Below are positions 39,410-50,200 of a DNA stretch of 64,000 bases, piece after piece. The stretch's first letter is position 1. Each line of letters opens with the position of its first letter. Made by a program: the position numbers and the translations under genes. This DNA comes from Parietichytrium sp. I65-24A (lineage: Eukaryota > Sar > Bigyra > Thraustochytrida > Thraustochytriidae): positions 1-64,000 of the forward strand of contig BLSF01000027.1 in the NCBI GenBank assembly GCA_012862575.1, written 5' to 3'. Below the pieces are notes generated by a model. That model did not search any database and was not told where the DNA came from. It saw only the letters and a program-made list of their open reading frames with translations.

Positions 39410-41575
39410 ATGGACATATCGTGGCAGAGTGGCGCTGCGCCCGCAGCCGAGGTGCACGAGTGCGCTCTGCACTATGAAAACCGTGACATCGAAGATATCC
39501 AGCGGCTCTGGGATGACCTCTTGCGAGACGAAGACCTCGCAGCTCTGGAGACAATTCTGCGCGAGGCCATCGTTGCAGCCGAGGGCGGCGGGTCGGCTCA
39601 GCTTGGAGTGCAAGGCGCCAGCGGGAATACGCCGAGCGGTGCTACTACCAAGCTAGAGAGAAGAATGGCTGCTAAAGCCAAACGCCGCGCCGAGTCCGAT
39701 CTCGCGCAACTGCAGCAACAAAGCGGGAAAGGAAAAGGGGTGATGGTGACCTACGCGAACTTGATCGTCCCTCTGCTTCGCAAGCACAAGTCAATGGCCC
39801 GAAAGGCTGTTCTTCTTCGAGCCTACCAAACCTTCGTCTCGGAAGGCATTTTGACGCGGTCTGAGAAACTGGAGTCCCTGCTGGTGACCAAAGGAAGTAA
39901 AAGCGGGTCCGGCGTATTGGTAATTACGGTGCTCACTAGCCCGTACCCGACAGTGGGTGGCAAGAAGCAGAGGTTCAGCTGCGAGTGGAACTGCTATTAC
40001 TGCCCCAATGAACCCGGTCAACCCCGCTCTTATTTGCGCGACGAACCAGCTGTTTTGCGGGCCAATCAGAACGGGTTTGACCCCGTTTTGCAGTTCTGTG
40101 ATCGCGCCAGGGTTCTCTCGCAAAACGGCCACCCCTTGGACAAAGTTGAACTTCTTGTTCTAGGCGGGACTTGGTCGTCTTACCAGCCAGAGTACCAAGA
40201 GGCGTTTGTGCGCGACTTGTTCTATGCCGCAAATACCGTACACAGCAGGGGTTCCAAGCGGAGACCGAGGATGTCTTTGCTCGAAGAACAATTAGAGAAC
40301 GAGTCGGCGCTGTGCAAGATCATTGGCTTGACGCTAGAAACGAGGCCTGACTGCATCACCAGGGAAGAGATAGTTCGTTTGCGAAGATTTGGCTGCACCC
40401 GCGTTCAGCTGGGGATGCAACACACGGACGATACGATCCTAGAAAAGATTAACCGAGGCTGCACGAATGGTGATGCAAAACGGGCGCTTACTTTGCTAAA
40501 GGACAGCTGTTACAAAGTTGACATCCACTTGATGCCGAATCTGCCGGGATCTACTGTTGAAAAAGATGAAATGATGTTTGACGAAGTCTTGGGCGACGCC
40601 GATTTGCAAGCTGATCAATGGAAAATCTACCCGTGCGAAGTCACTCCTTGGACCGTCATCGAAAAGTGGTTCAAGAGTGGCGAATATGTGCCGTATAGCG
40701 AGCCCGAACTCTTGGAGATGTTGATGCGGGTGAAGGCGAAGGTACACCCTTGGATCCGTCTTAATCGAGTGGTGAGGGACATTCCCACACAATACATCCT
40801 CGGTGGGGTGAACAACCCAAGCCTTCGACAGCAACTGCAGGAGGAGATGGCAAGGAGGGGAACAAGTTGTCGCTGTATTCGTTGTCGCGAGATTGGACTC
40901 GACGAAATGCCGAAAGATATTCGCCTGGTCGTCCAGCGCTATAGCGGACAAGGAGCAGAGGAATTCTTTCTGAGTTTTGAAGGGGCGGACGGGAAAAACA
41001 TTCTTGGATTCTTACGGCTCAGGATCAATGCAAATACAAAACGGTCCACTTGGAAGGCGCCTGCGGAGCCAGTGTCCGGTAAAAAGCCCTTCCAGGCAAA
41101 GAAAACGGGAGAAGTCTCCAGGCGCAAGCGGGCGAGAAGCAAGAGTCCAGCCCCAAGGGGGGCGGTGTCAGAAGGTCCTCCACTGACTCCGTTCCCAGAG
41201 CTCATTGGGGCGGCCCTTGTCCGTGAGCTGCATGTGTATGGTCAGCTTGTCGCAACAGCAGACAAAGCCAATCATGCTGCCCAGCATGTTGGGCTCGGCA
41301 AGAAGCTTATGCAAGAAGCTGAGAAAATTGCTGCTGCAGAAGGTGCGACCAAGGTCGCAGTCATTGCAGGAATCGGAGTTCGAAACTTCTATCGTAAGCT
41401 CGGATATGAAGTCGAAGGTGAAAGTCAAATTATGACCAAATCTCTAACTTGGAGGCAGAGAGGCATGGCGCGGCAGGGTGCCTTTGCAATTGCTTGCTGC
41501 ATCGCCATTTTCGTGCTTTCAGCTATCGCGCGGTTTTGGTTGGATAGGTACCTTCCCTTTGCCATCACAATTTGA
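39410..41575 (+). CDS. ELP3: Elp3-type radical-SAM acetyltransferase, tail-anchored
   Basis: The protein has 721 residues in one exon, longer than the usual 550. Residues 1-165 carry an Elp3 N-terminal region with a non-conserved insert. Residues 170-480 form the radical-SAM domain with cluster cysteines C191-x3-C195-x2-C198 (CEWNCYYCPNEP), LGGTWSSY, and ETRPDCI. The C-terminal part (about 540-680) is a GNAT acetyltransferase domain split by a basic insert near 585-610, with HVGLGKKLM as the acetyl-CoA loop. A hydrophobic helix at about 689-711 (GAFAIACCIAIFVLSAIARF) lies at the extreme C-terminus, as in tail-anchored proteins. Canonical Elp3 modifies wobble uridine of tRNA (cm5U) in Elongator. 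The CxxxCxxCPNEP form and tail anchor recall Toxoplasma Elp3, which is anchored in the mitochondrial outer membrane. Location here is inferred. Confidence 0.92.
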   Translation: MDISWQSGAAPAAEVHECALHYENRDIEDIQRLWDDLLRDEDLAALETILREAIVAAEGGGSAQLGVQGASGNTPSGATTKLERRMAAKAKRRAESDLAQLQQQSGKGKGVMVTYANLIVPLLRKHKSMARKAVLLRAYQTFVSEGILTRSEKLESLLVTKGSKSGSGVLVITVLTSPYPTVGGKKQRFSCEWNCYYCPNEPGQPRSYLRDEPAVLRANQNGFDPVLQFCDRARVLSQNGHPLDKVELLVLGGTWSSYQPEYQEAFVRDLFYAANTVHSRGSKRRPRMSLLEEQLENESALCKIIGLTLETRPDCITREEIVRLRRFGCTRVQLGMQHTDDTILEKINRGCTNGDAKRALTLLKDSCYKVDIHLMPNLPGSTVEKDEMMFDEVLGDADLQADQWKIYPCEVTPWTVIEKWFKSGEYVPYSEPELLEMLMRVKAKVHPWIRLNRVVRDIPTQYILGGVNNPSLRQQLQEEMARRGTSCRCIRCREIGLDEMPKDIRLVVQRYSGQGAEEFFLSFEGADGKNILGFLRLRINANTKRSTWKAPAEPVSGKKPFQAKKTGEVSRRKRARSKSPAPRGAVSEGPPLTPFPELIGAALVRELHVYGQLVATADKANHAAQHVGLGKKLMQEAEKIAAAEGATKVAVIAGIGVRNFYRKLGYEVEGESQIMTKSLTWRQRGMARQGAFAIACCIAIFVLSAIARFWLDRYLPFAITI

Positions 41576-41687
41576 AGCCTGCGTCACGAAGAGAGAGAGA
41601 GAGAGTTTGTTTGTGTGGATTGACTGCTGAAGTGCCGCTATGCGCTGCCATTGCAAATTATCTTCCACCCCGAACGAATTCAAAGAG

Positions 41688-43312
41688 TTATGTGATTTCA
41701 TCGTAACGCCCTTCCGGACCTGCTACGCTGTCTTGCTCATACGGGTCGGGGGGAAGTCGGTACGGAAGCGGTAAAACTGTATGGCGCTGCTCTCCTGGTT
41801 CGCATCGGTAGGAAGCCCCAGCGGGCAACAAGTCTGTCGTAAACAGCACCCCAAGCTCGAACGAGCGGCAATAAAGCGCTCCAGTCGATGTAATGTCTCC
41901 CCATGCAGCCTTTGATCCGTTTGCACTGGTTATGCAACACCACGCGAGCTGCCTCTCATCATTAGGATTGTAGCAGCAGTAGCTTTTAATGTGTGGTATT
42001 GTATTTTGATGGCTCTTGTACGTGTCCGAAATTGTCCATTTGCAAAAATATCCTTCGAGTGCACGTAATCCTTGCTTGTTCAAGAAAAGGCCGTATGAGC
42101 GGCGAAATAAGGAAGCCTTGCAGTCCTCCTCAGTGGGGAATATAATGTGCAGCCCCCCAGACAAATTGCTGGATGGATTGTTCCGCATGGAGCGTTCTAC
42201 GAGTTGAGTGAGCAACCAGGGTTCGCTAGCTTTGCCCTGAGCACCCAAAGAAGTGAATTGCAGAGCAATGGGCCAATGCTTCTGTTCTTCTGACAGTGTT
42301 TTACAAATGTGATTCTGGAGACCAAAGAGGCCAAAGTCATCTGATCTGGTGAGCGTTCCAGGGATCGTTCCAATCAGATAAGCTCGGGCGGAAGAAAAGT
42401 CATATTTCTCGAGTCTCGCAAGCGAGCTTTGCTTGACTTCTTGTGGCAGCGATGAAGGCGTACTTTGGAAGAGTTTTCTGAAGTATTTGTGCAGCTGCTT
42501 TCCGAACTGAGCATTTATCACTGCGGGCTCTGCTTGCGGTCCTTCGCTGAATTGCAATGGAAAGTCCTGGCAAAATACTGCCTCGCTCTTGAAAAAAAGG
42601 TCCGCATCAATGAGGTTCGCGGTGTGAATAATAACACGTACAGAGTCATCATAGAACAATATGAAGCATTTCGAGTGATGAGTTCCGTACGGGGGTAGGG
42701 TTGGGAAGATGCATCTGAATGATGAATTGACTCGCCTAAAGCAGAGCTGTAAATCGCGTTGAGCCTCTCTCATACCTTTGCGTCGGCCGTCAGGAGAACA
42801 TGTGTGTAAAAATAAGCAAGCGAAGTTCAATCTTCCACCGTTGGTGGCAACAACGAAAGTTCACACTTACCATGAAAGAATAGCAGCTTGGGTACAGATC
42901 GTAAAACTGGGAAAACCTGAAACAAATTTTCAGTCTCCGGAAAGTACACGTCCATCGTGCACACCCAGGCTTCTCGAAGGCCAGAGCGCTCGTTCACCAG
43001 ATCTGGAATACTTCGGCATGCAGTCTTTTCCACGCCGGCCTGCTCTCTCTGAGCGCCGTCGGGGCCGATAGTCTTGTTTAAAAAGAATCCAAAGTCCACG
43101 AGCGACTGTTCACACATTTCACAGCTTGACTTGTGAGCAGCGTTCCGGAAAGTGCACTTGTCGCAAACTACGTATTCTGCATTTGGGCTCTCCTCCGGCG
43201 CCACGGCCAGCGCCTTTCTCCGCTTCCTCCCGACGAGCCGCTCTCCGCACAGAGGGCAGTGGCTCCCATTTCCTGCTGCCTCCGTCAGACACTGCGGACA
43301 CCAGGTCGTCAT
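41688..43312 (-). CDS. TDP1: Tyrosyl-DNA phosphodiesterase 1 with N-terminal zinc fingers
   Basis: Two exons on the minus strand, 43312-42871 and 42775-41688. The 95-bp intron (CATG|GTAAGT ... GCAAAG|GTATG) restores LLFFHGMREAQ, and the product has 509 residues. The ATG at 43312 (MTTWCPQC) is chosen because upstream frame looks non-coding. Residues 5-22 form a CxxC...CxxC ribbon. Residues 47-67 are a RanBP2/NZF-type finger (C50, C53, C64, C67). The phosphodiesterase has both HKN motifs: H181/K183 with N201 (HHSKCFI, HTANL) and H409/K411 with N433 (PHIKSY, TSANGSKAAWG). TDP1 removes trapped topoisomerase I and other 3' adducts from DNA. The NZF-type finger could bind ubiquitin or nucleic acid at blocked sites, which is inference. 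Confidence 0.93.
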
Positions 43313-43591
43313 CCTCGCACAGCTCACTTGGCATCGGCTTGGCTCCGCTCCAAATACACTAATACACTGCCTCTTGGGTAAAGAATTACGCCTTCTTCCT
43401 TGCTCGCTTGGTTCCTTGGTTCCTTGGTTCCTCAACTCCTTGCTCTCTTCACTCTCTTCGGCGCTTTCTTCTATGCTCTGTGCTTGCGGCGAGCTTCTTA
43501 TTGCTTCTGCAACTCGGGTTCTTTCGAAAAAATAAATCAAATCAAATCAATCAAATGAGTTGCTAAGGCACAAGTACTGAGTAGTATTCGA

Positions 43592-43601
43592 GTACTAGTA
43601 C
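43592..43601. promoter_or_regulatory. Palindrome GTACTAGTAC between TDP1 and EML genes
   Basis: Perfect 10-bp palindrome, 280 bp from the TDP1 ATG and about 620 bp from the EML ATG. Identical to the sequence at 32988. Confidence 0.4.
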
Positions 43602-43981
43602 GGACTGGTACCCTCAGGCTATTGAGACCATTACTATCCACTTTGCTCCTAACATGGCTATTGTCGATATGGTAGTAGTGTGAGTAGTCAGACCCAACAG
43701 GTGTGGCACTAGTACTGGTTGCTAGCCTACTAAGACTAATAGCTGATACGGAGCTCGTAGCAGTGGGAGAGGATGAGAGAGGAACGAAATGGAACAAACG
43801 TTTTGACGTTCGTGTTTTGATAGTTTTGACTTGAGATTGATTGTTTTGATGATAAGTCTTGATTTGTTTGGTTGTGTTCCGAATTCCGGTGTGCGTTTGC
43901 GTGTTGAAGGTGTTGAAGGTGTTTTCGCTCTCGCTTTCGCTTTCGTTTTCATTTTCTCTTTTGCTACGTGGACTTGCTGTG

Positions 43982-44023
43982 AGCGAGCGAGTGAGTGAGT
44001 TAGTGAGTGAGTGAGTGAGTCAG
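43982..44023. repeat. Tetranucleotide GAGC/GAGT repeat
   Basis: About ten 4-bp units (GAGC then GAGT with TTAGT and CAGT variants), about 195 bp upstream of the EML-type start codon. Confidence 0.8.
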
Positions 44024-44218
44024 TGGCGTCCGCGACTAGAGTGTGGCTGATGCGACTTCGGGTTGGCGGGTACGCGGCAGTCGCGTGATTCTTTCCCAGT
44101 CTCTTCGGTTGCAGAGGGTTGATTTTGATTGCAGAGGCCACCACCACCTCTGCTCCACGCCGGGCGGCAGTCTCAAGCTCCGCTGGCGCCAAGAGCTTGA
44201 TCCGCAGCGCAAAGGGAC

Positions 44219-47200
44219 ATGGGCCTCGTGGTGGGCAAGGCCGAGGTCGCGGCGGAGCTCACACCCTTCTCAGGCAGGAGCCACGATGGTTTGCTGCAAA
44301 TGTGGGTTGCGTTCAACCAAATCTCGGACAGCTTCGCGCTTACGTGTGAACAATGGACCGCTATTTGTTGGGAGAGCAAGGAACAAATAGGGCTCGGAAA
44401 GATTCTGCCAGAGGACCTGGAGCCGCTCTGCAAAGCTGCCTTTGACTGTCTCGACACCGACTCGAATGGGTTGGTTGATGCCTTAGAGTTGCTTGGAGTG
44501 TTATGCTTGCTTTCTAAAACCTCCAGCTCGTTCAAGGCCTACTTTATGTTTACCGCCTATGATTTCGACTCTCGCGGAACGTTGGGAATTGACGAGCTGA
44601 CCCTCCTATTCCGGACTACGGCGGCCGGATTGGTCAAAGTTAATTGTTCGCACGACAGCGCCATACAAAAGCCTTCAGACGGTGCAGTAGAACGGCTCTC
44701 ACAGTGCGCTTTCGAGTTTGCGAGACTCGTGGATTCAGCTCGCATCAAGCTCGAAGATTTTAACCAATTTTGCACTCAGTTCTCTCCAGACATAGATTCC
44801 TGGATAGCGTGTTTTGACGATGGTATGAGTGGAGGTCACCCAGCAAAAATTGGCGTTCCGACGAAGGGGCAAAGCAGGGAACTCGTTGACTACGAGACCG
44901 CGCAGCTTGCCTCTGAGAGAGAGTGGGTGACGTCAGTTATTGATTCGGAACCGTCATCCTATGACCGTCCTGACAACCAAAATCTGTTAAAAACTCTGAA
45001 ACTGAGCGGAGTTCTTGGCTTCAACTCGGATGTGCCTGCACAATTCTGCAATAACGGAGAAGGCATTGTTTATTCTGTCGCAAGCTGTTTGTGTTTGCGG
45101 CCCAGCAGCGCAACATCGGTGACGTCATCATCGTGCCTCACAATTCACACGAGCCGAATTGATTGCTTGGCGGTCCATCCAGATGGCAAGCTTGTCTGTA
45201 CTATTGCAGTTGGCGACTTTAAAGTGCAGGAAGCCTTTGTCTGGAGCATCGATACCCTACAGGTGCTTTGCCGACTTGCTCTTCCCAAATCTTTCTGTCC
45301 CCAAAAAGCAGAGTTCGGAGCATCACGTGGCGACATTCTGATTCTTGTCGGAAACGTGGACCTCGAGCCAGCCATATTAGCATATCGGTGGAAAGAGTGC
45401 CAACGTCCTGTCTACTCGAGCTGCCCTTCAGAATTTTGTGAGACGTTGAGTGACATGACAATCTATGATAACGGCTCGTTTGAGGCATTCGCCGCCGTCA
45501 GCGTGCACTCTCCAGTGCCTCTCTTTGTAAGCAACCAAAGTTGCGACGGTGGCCTTTCGGGATTCTGGAGCACCACATACGGCACACTTTCACCTCAAGC
45601 GATTAAGCTTATCGATAAAAATGGAGGTTTGACAGCCATCATCGTCGCACCGATGTCTGCAGGTATAACAGCGTATCAGGACGAAGACTCGGCGCATGGA
45701 GCGAGCGTCGAATTTCCTGACTGCCTCTCATACTACACAGCGAGCTTTTTAGGGGACATCATGGAATGGCAGGGACCTTTCTGCACCGGAAAAGGCAAAG
45801 AAAACGCTCACGATGGTAGCATAGCTTCTCTATCCTGGATCAAGACTGGGGGGACACTCGTATCGTGCGGGAGGTGGGATGGAATGGTAAAACTTTGGTC
45901 CCGCAAACTGGATTCTCCACTGCAAACATGCAAAGTGGAGAATAACTGGTCCGGTTCTCCTGTGGAGCTTTATTCCGTATCATCGTCGCCATACCACGAC
46001 TCCATACTAGTTTCAAGCTCAAGTGGTCTGCTTCAGGGCAAGATCTCTGATAAGGTCTTAAAGCCGAAGGAGAACACCATCGCACCTGCGATCAATTCGA
46101 AATCGAGCGTGGCTGTGCATCCGAAACATTTTCGTATGGCCATGGTATGCCGGCCTGATGGATCTGGCTTGGACGTATTCGGGCAAGATGAGGAGAGAGA
46201 GAGTTTTCAAATTATATCATCTATCACCTTTCCGCGGAGAAAGGATTCTTCAACTCCCGTGGTGAGGTCACAAAACTGTTGCTCGATCACGTCGTGTGGC
46301 AAAATTGTGGCCGCAGCATCAGAGAATAGCGACGTCTTCTTGATGTCGTTCGCGGCTGATTGTAAACTAAAGGTGCTCTCGCGTGTCAAGGACTGCGAGA
46401 AATTTGGCGGTGCAGTGTACGTAGGCTTTTCCCCGGATGATTCGCTTTGCGTGACACTCGCGCCCAATGGAGTCCTATTTGTGTACAATATAGATGAGCT
46501 TCGGTTTGGCGCACGCCTCAATACCGATGATGAAAGTGGTATGCCGCAGCCCATCTGCAAAGGCAAAGTCAACCTTGGGCTCAATGTGACTGGGGCCACG
46601 GATGAAGCAGATTTTGCGTTGGATTTCACTTTAGACTCGAAGACTGCCAGGTGCCAAAGCCGTTCCTCAGGTAGAATCGTATTCGTTGATCTTGTTGCGC
46701 TCAAACTGGTGGAAGATATAGGCAGCGTAAAAGAGAAGGAGTGGGGAACACACACATGCACATTTGCGTGGGGAACTCACGGTGGCTGGCCGGCCAGCTC
46801 GAACGATTCCGAGATACCGTGCACGAGCTGGACACTCAAAATGGGAAGTGCTAAAGTTGCCTGCGTGGGCTATTTGAGTGGACACTTGCTCTTAGCGTCC
46901 TGGCCGTGGTGCAGTGAGGAGGATCCAGTGACGAGAGTTGTCGGCCATTGCGGCCGTATTCGATTTATGACGTACGCAAATGATCTCCTCTGCGTTCGAG
47001 ATATGTCCGCAGTCTGGTTCTGGCAGCCTCGTCTTAAAGCAATCGTGTCCCCTCCCGCTGAGGAGAGCCAGGCGAGAGCTGAAAATTTTGAGTGGCTTCA
47101 ACCTGAAGCCTCGAAAGTATCTTTGAAACCTCGCTGGGTAGAGGAGAGTCAAGCGAACCCTCCGCAACTGTCAACTTCACCACCAAGTCCAGGCGCACCG

Positions 47201-50200
47201 TTGTTGAGTCCGGATTGGGTGTTCGGCTACTCTGAGCAGATATTTGGATCGACACACTTTTGCCAAAGTAGTGAAACCAAACGGGAATCAATCGTGTACC
47301 CTGCAGGGAACACGGTGGTCAGTTTCTACCCCCCCGCGTGCGCTCAAAAGATATGGACTTTGCAGCAAAGCAATCTAACCTGTCTCTCCGCATTCGAGCG
47401 GGACATTGTCGCTGTCGGGGACGACCGAGGACGAATTTTCCTACTCCGCTCAGACCTTTCAAACTGTTTTGCAACCTTTAAAATTTCCGATGAGCCCATT
47501 TCAAGGATTGTATTTAACAAGGAGGGCACTCTTTTGGGCTGTATCACCGGTCTCAGGAGAAACAAAATTTTCGCTCTAGAGCTGTGTACAAGTCGATCTC
47601 TCATCCTCAAAGGTGAGTGGTGCACAGGAGCGAACTCAATAGCAGGTTTAGCATGGCACCCAAGTGAGTTTGGAAAGGCGGCTCTTTACGGAGACGCATT
47701 GTTTTGTGGGTCTGTTTCGTTCTCATCAGTCAACCCAACATTTCAGCATATTGAGGTGACGCAAACAGAAGATCGGCAGAAGACCTCATTTGACTCTACG
47801 CTATGGTTGCGTAGAGGCGATTCAGGAGAAGAGTTGATTCTTGCGGGAGACTCCAAGGGGAACATATATGCGGGGTTATGCGGAGGAGATGTGGAGGATA
47901 TGCGTTTTGCGCCGGCTCAGTTACGAGCACATGGTGGAGCCGTGACGTTCCTCTCAGAGAAAGTCGAAGAAGGTAGTCGGACGACGATCGTGAGTGCATC
48001 TGCGGATGCATTTATCAAAGTGTGGAATGTCGCGAGCAAAAGCTGCGCCCTGCAAGTAATTCTAAGTATAGACACAGGTTTACTTGTGACTTCAAGTAAT
48101 ATCCTTCCGGCCATAACGGGGCTGGGGATCACAAAATTTGGGCTTGGAGGAAGAAGATCTAAAGTTGTTATCGGAAATGTTCTGTCGCAGGTTCTTGAAA
48201 TAGATCTTGATTCTGGGGAGTTGCTTCATCCTCCGAACGAGCCCGTGGCCCAGGGCCACAGGTTTGGAAATGCTATTGCAGTGGCCGCATGTCCTGTGGA
48301 TAGCGCTGTATATGCGTCAGTAGGCGACGACGCTTGGCTAAATGTTGTGAAACATGATGGTGGGCGCCGTCCTCGCATCGTCGCTCGCATACCTTTGGAG
48401 GCTGCAGCTAGTACCTGTGACTTTGCTGCAGATGGTAAGACAATCGCAGTAGGCATGTCCGGCTCTCGATTTGTCGTCTACAAGATCAAATCACGGGAGG
48501 AGGAGGACTGGGAACTGAATAAGGTCTTCTCTGGTGGGAAGCTTCAAGCTGGCGAGTCTCGGAGCGTCTGTGCTGTCAGATTTTTGCCAACGACAAAGCA
48601 ATCCCACCGGCTTGGGGTTGCCTACTCGAAGAGGGTCGATCTGTTTGAGCGCGAGAACTGGGCTGATGGTGCTTCACCTTCAAGCACTCTTCAAGTGGAA
48701 GGCGCCGAGCTTGCGAGTATAGATTACTCTGGCGATACTAATATTTTGAGGACGATGGACATTGCAGGGGCTGTGCAGCACTTTAATCTAAATAAAATGA
48801 GCGAAGCAGAACCAAAGGAAGTAAAAAAGACCAAACGCTGGGATCATCAAAGCATCCCGTACTGCAGCGAGGTTCTCAAATTGTGGGAACAAAAGAAGCA
48901 AAACTGGCAACTCTTGGCTTTCCGAATGGCTGAGGACAGTAAGCTTTTTGCTTGCTTCTCTGGAGATTCCCCCGGTTTACTGAAAACGAGCTTCACGGGT
49001 AACGCACCAAAGGGTGAAATGTTTCAAATTAGAGCGCATTCAAGCTTGGCAAGCAAGTATTCTTTAAGCTTCACAACCCCAAGGCGGTATGTCTCCGAGA
49101 TCAGCCCTGGCGATCGAGCTCAGGAGGATGTCGACGAAGAGGGGTCTGAGTTACGGCAGCTGGGCCTGGTTACCGGAGTGCACGATTTGCTTACAGCAGA
49201 CAGTGCCTCAGGTATGGTTGTTCGCTGGCGAGTTGTGGAGCCGGAGCAACTTCCAAGCGCATCTTCGGGAGACGAGTTTTCAAGCCCGGCAGAAGATTGG
49301 GAGAAGTACAAATTCATGTTTGTGCCTTTCTTGAGGAGGACCAGTGCCGAGTCAAAGCAGTCGCCGCCACAGAAGCCTCAAGGCTGGATCCCTTCGAGCG
49401 ATAAGACTGAAAGCCAAAAGTCCGGCCGGCCTTCAAAACGCATAACCGTAAACTGTGTAGTGGGTTGTGATCCGCACTCAGGTGGACCAGCTTTTTCTGC
49501 AGCGAACGGGGTCGTTGCGACATGCTCAAGGTTTGCATATTCCAACTTTCTACGCAGTGGATACTCAGGGCAAAAGGTGTTTTCATCCAAGCGAGTACAA
49601 CGCATTTCAATGATTGCAATTGACCATCACGGAAATCGTATTGCACTTATTCGGGAGAATTCCGTCATCATAGAGATCTTGGATCTGACCTCTGGACTTG
49701 AGCTGGCTTGCCTCGAGCCGTCGTTTCTTGGCCTGGAGCACGAGCCGTCTTCAGCTTCAGTGGTCAGTGTTTCATTTTCCCCGGACGGAAAGCTGCTTGC
49801 CTCTCTGGCGGAGTGCGTGGTAAATGACCGATCCGTTTTCTATCTTTTCTGTTTTCAGAGCACGAGCTCTGAGAGCTTTACGCACGGCTTCCCAGGGGCT
49901 GTTGATGCTTCAATGACGCGCTTCCTAGAGTGGTTTGGTGAAGCTTCACTTGTGTTTGGGGGCAATTATGGGGTTCGCGCTTGCTCCGATTTCGGTCTTG
50001 GCGGATGTCGTAGAGAAAGAAGTCTTTTAATACCAAATGGACCCGAAAGCTCTTTTATAGCGGCTTGCAAAGGACCAGGGGAAAACGCGGTAATTTTGTC
50101 ACACAACAGTGGGAAGGTGGTATTCTGGGACACTTCTAGCCCACATCCGTGCCGAGTTTTGGAGAGTGTGTGTGAGTCCGGGGCTTTTGTTACTTGTCTC

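Larger units (their letters stand above)
43313..44218. other. Divergent promoter region, TDP1 and EML protein
   Basis: No gene is seen. It contains GTTCCTTG direct repeats (about 43409-43434), ATCAA repeats (43534-43552), the palindrome GTACTAGTAC (43592-43601), a second ACTAGT (43708-43713) and a GTGA-type tetramer run (43982-44023). Confidence 0.5.

Noticed and set aside
38885-39656. Long overlapping frames on both strands giving alternating Thr/Leu or Ser/Val peptides
   Set aside because: These are translations of the GTGTGA repeat and surrounding low-complexity DNA, not genes.
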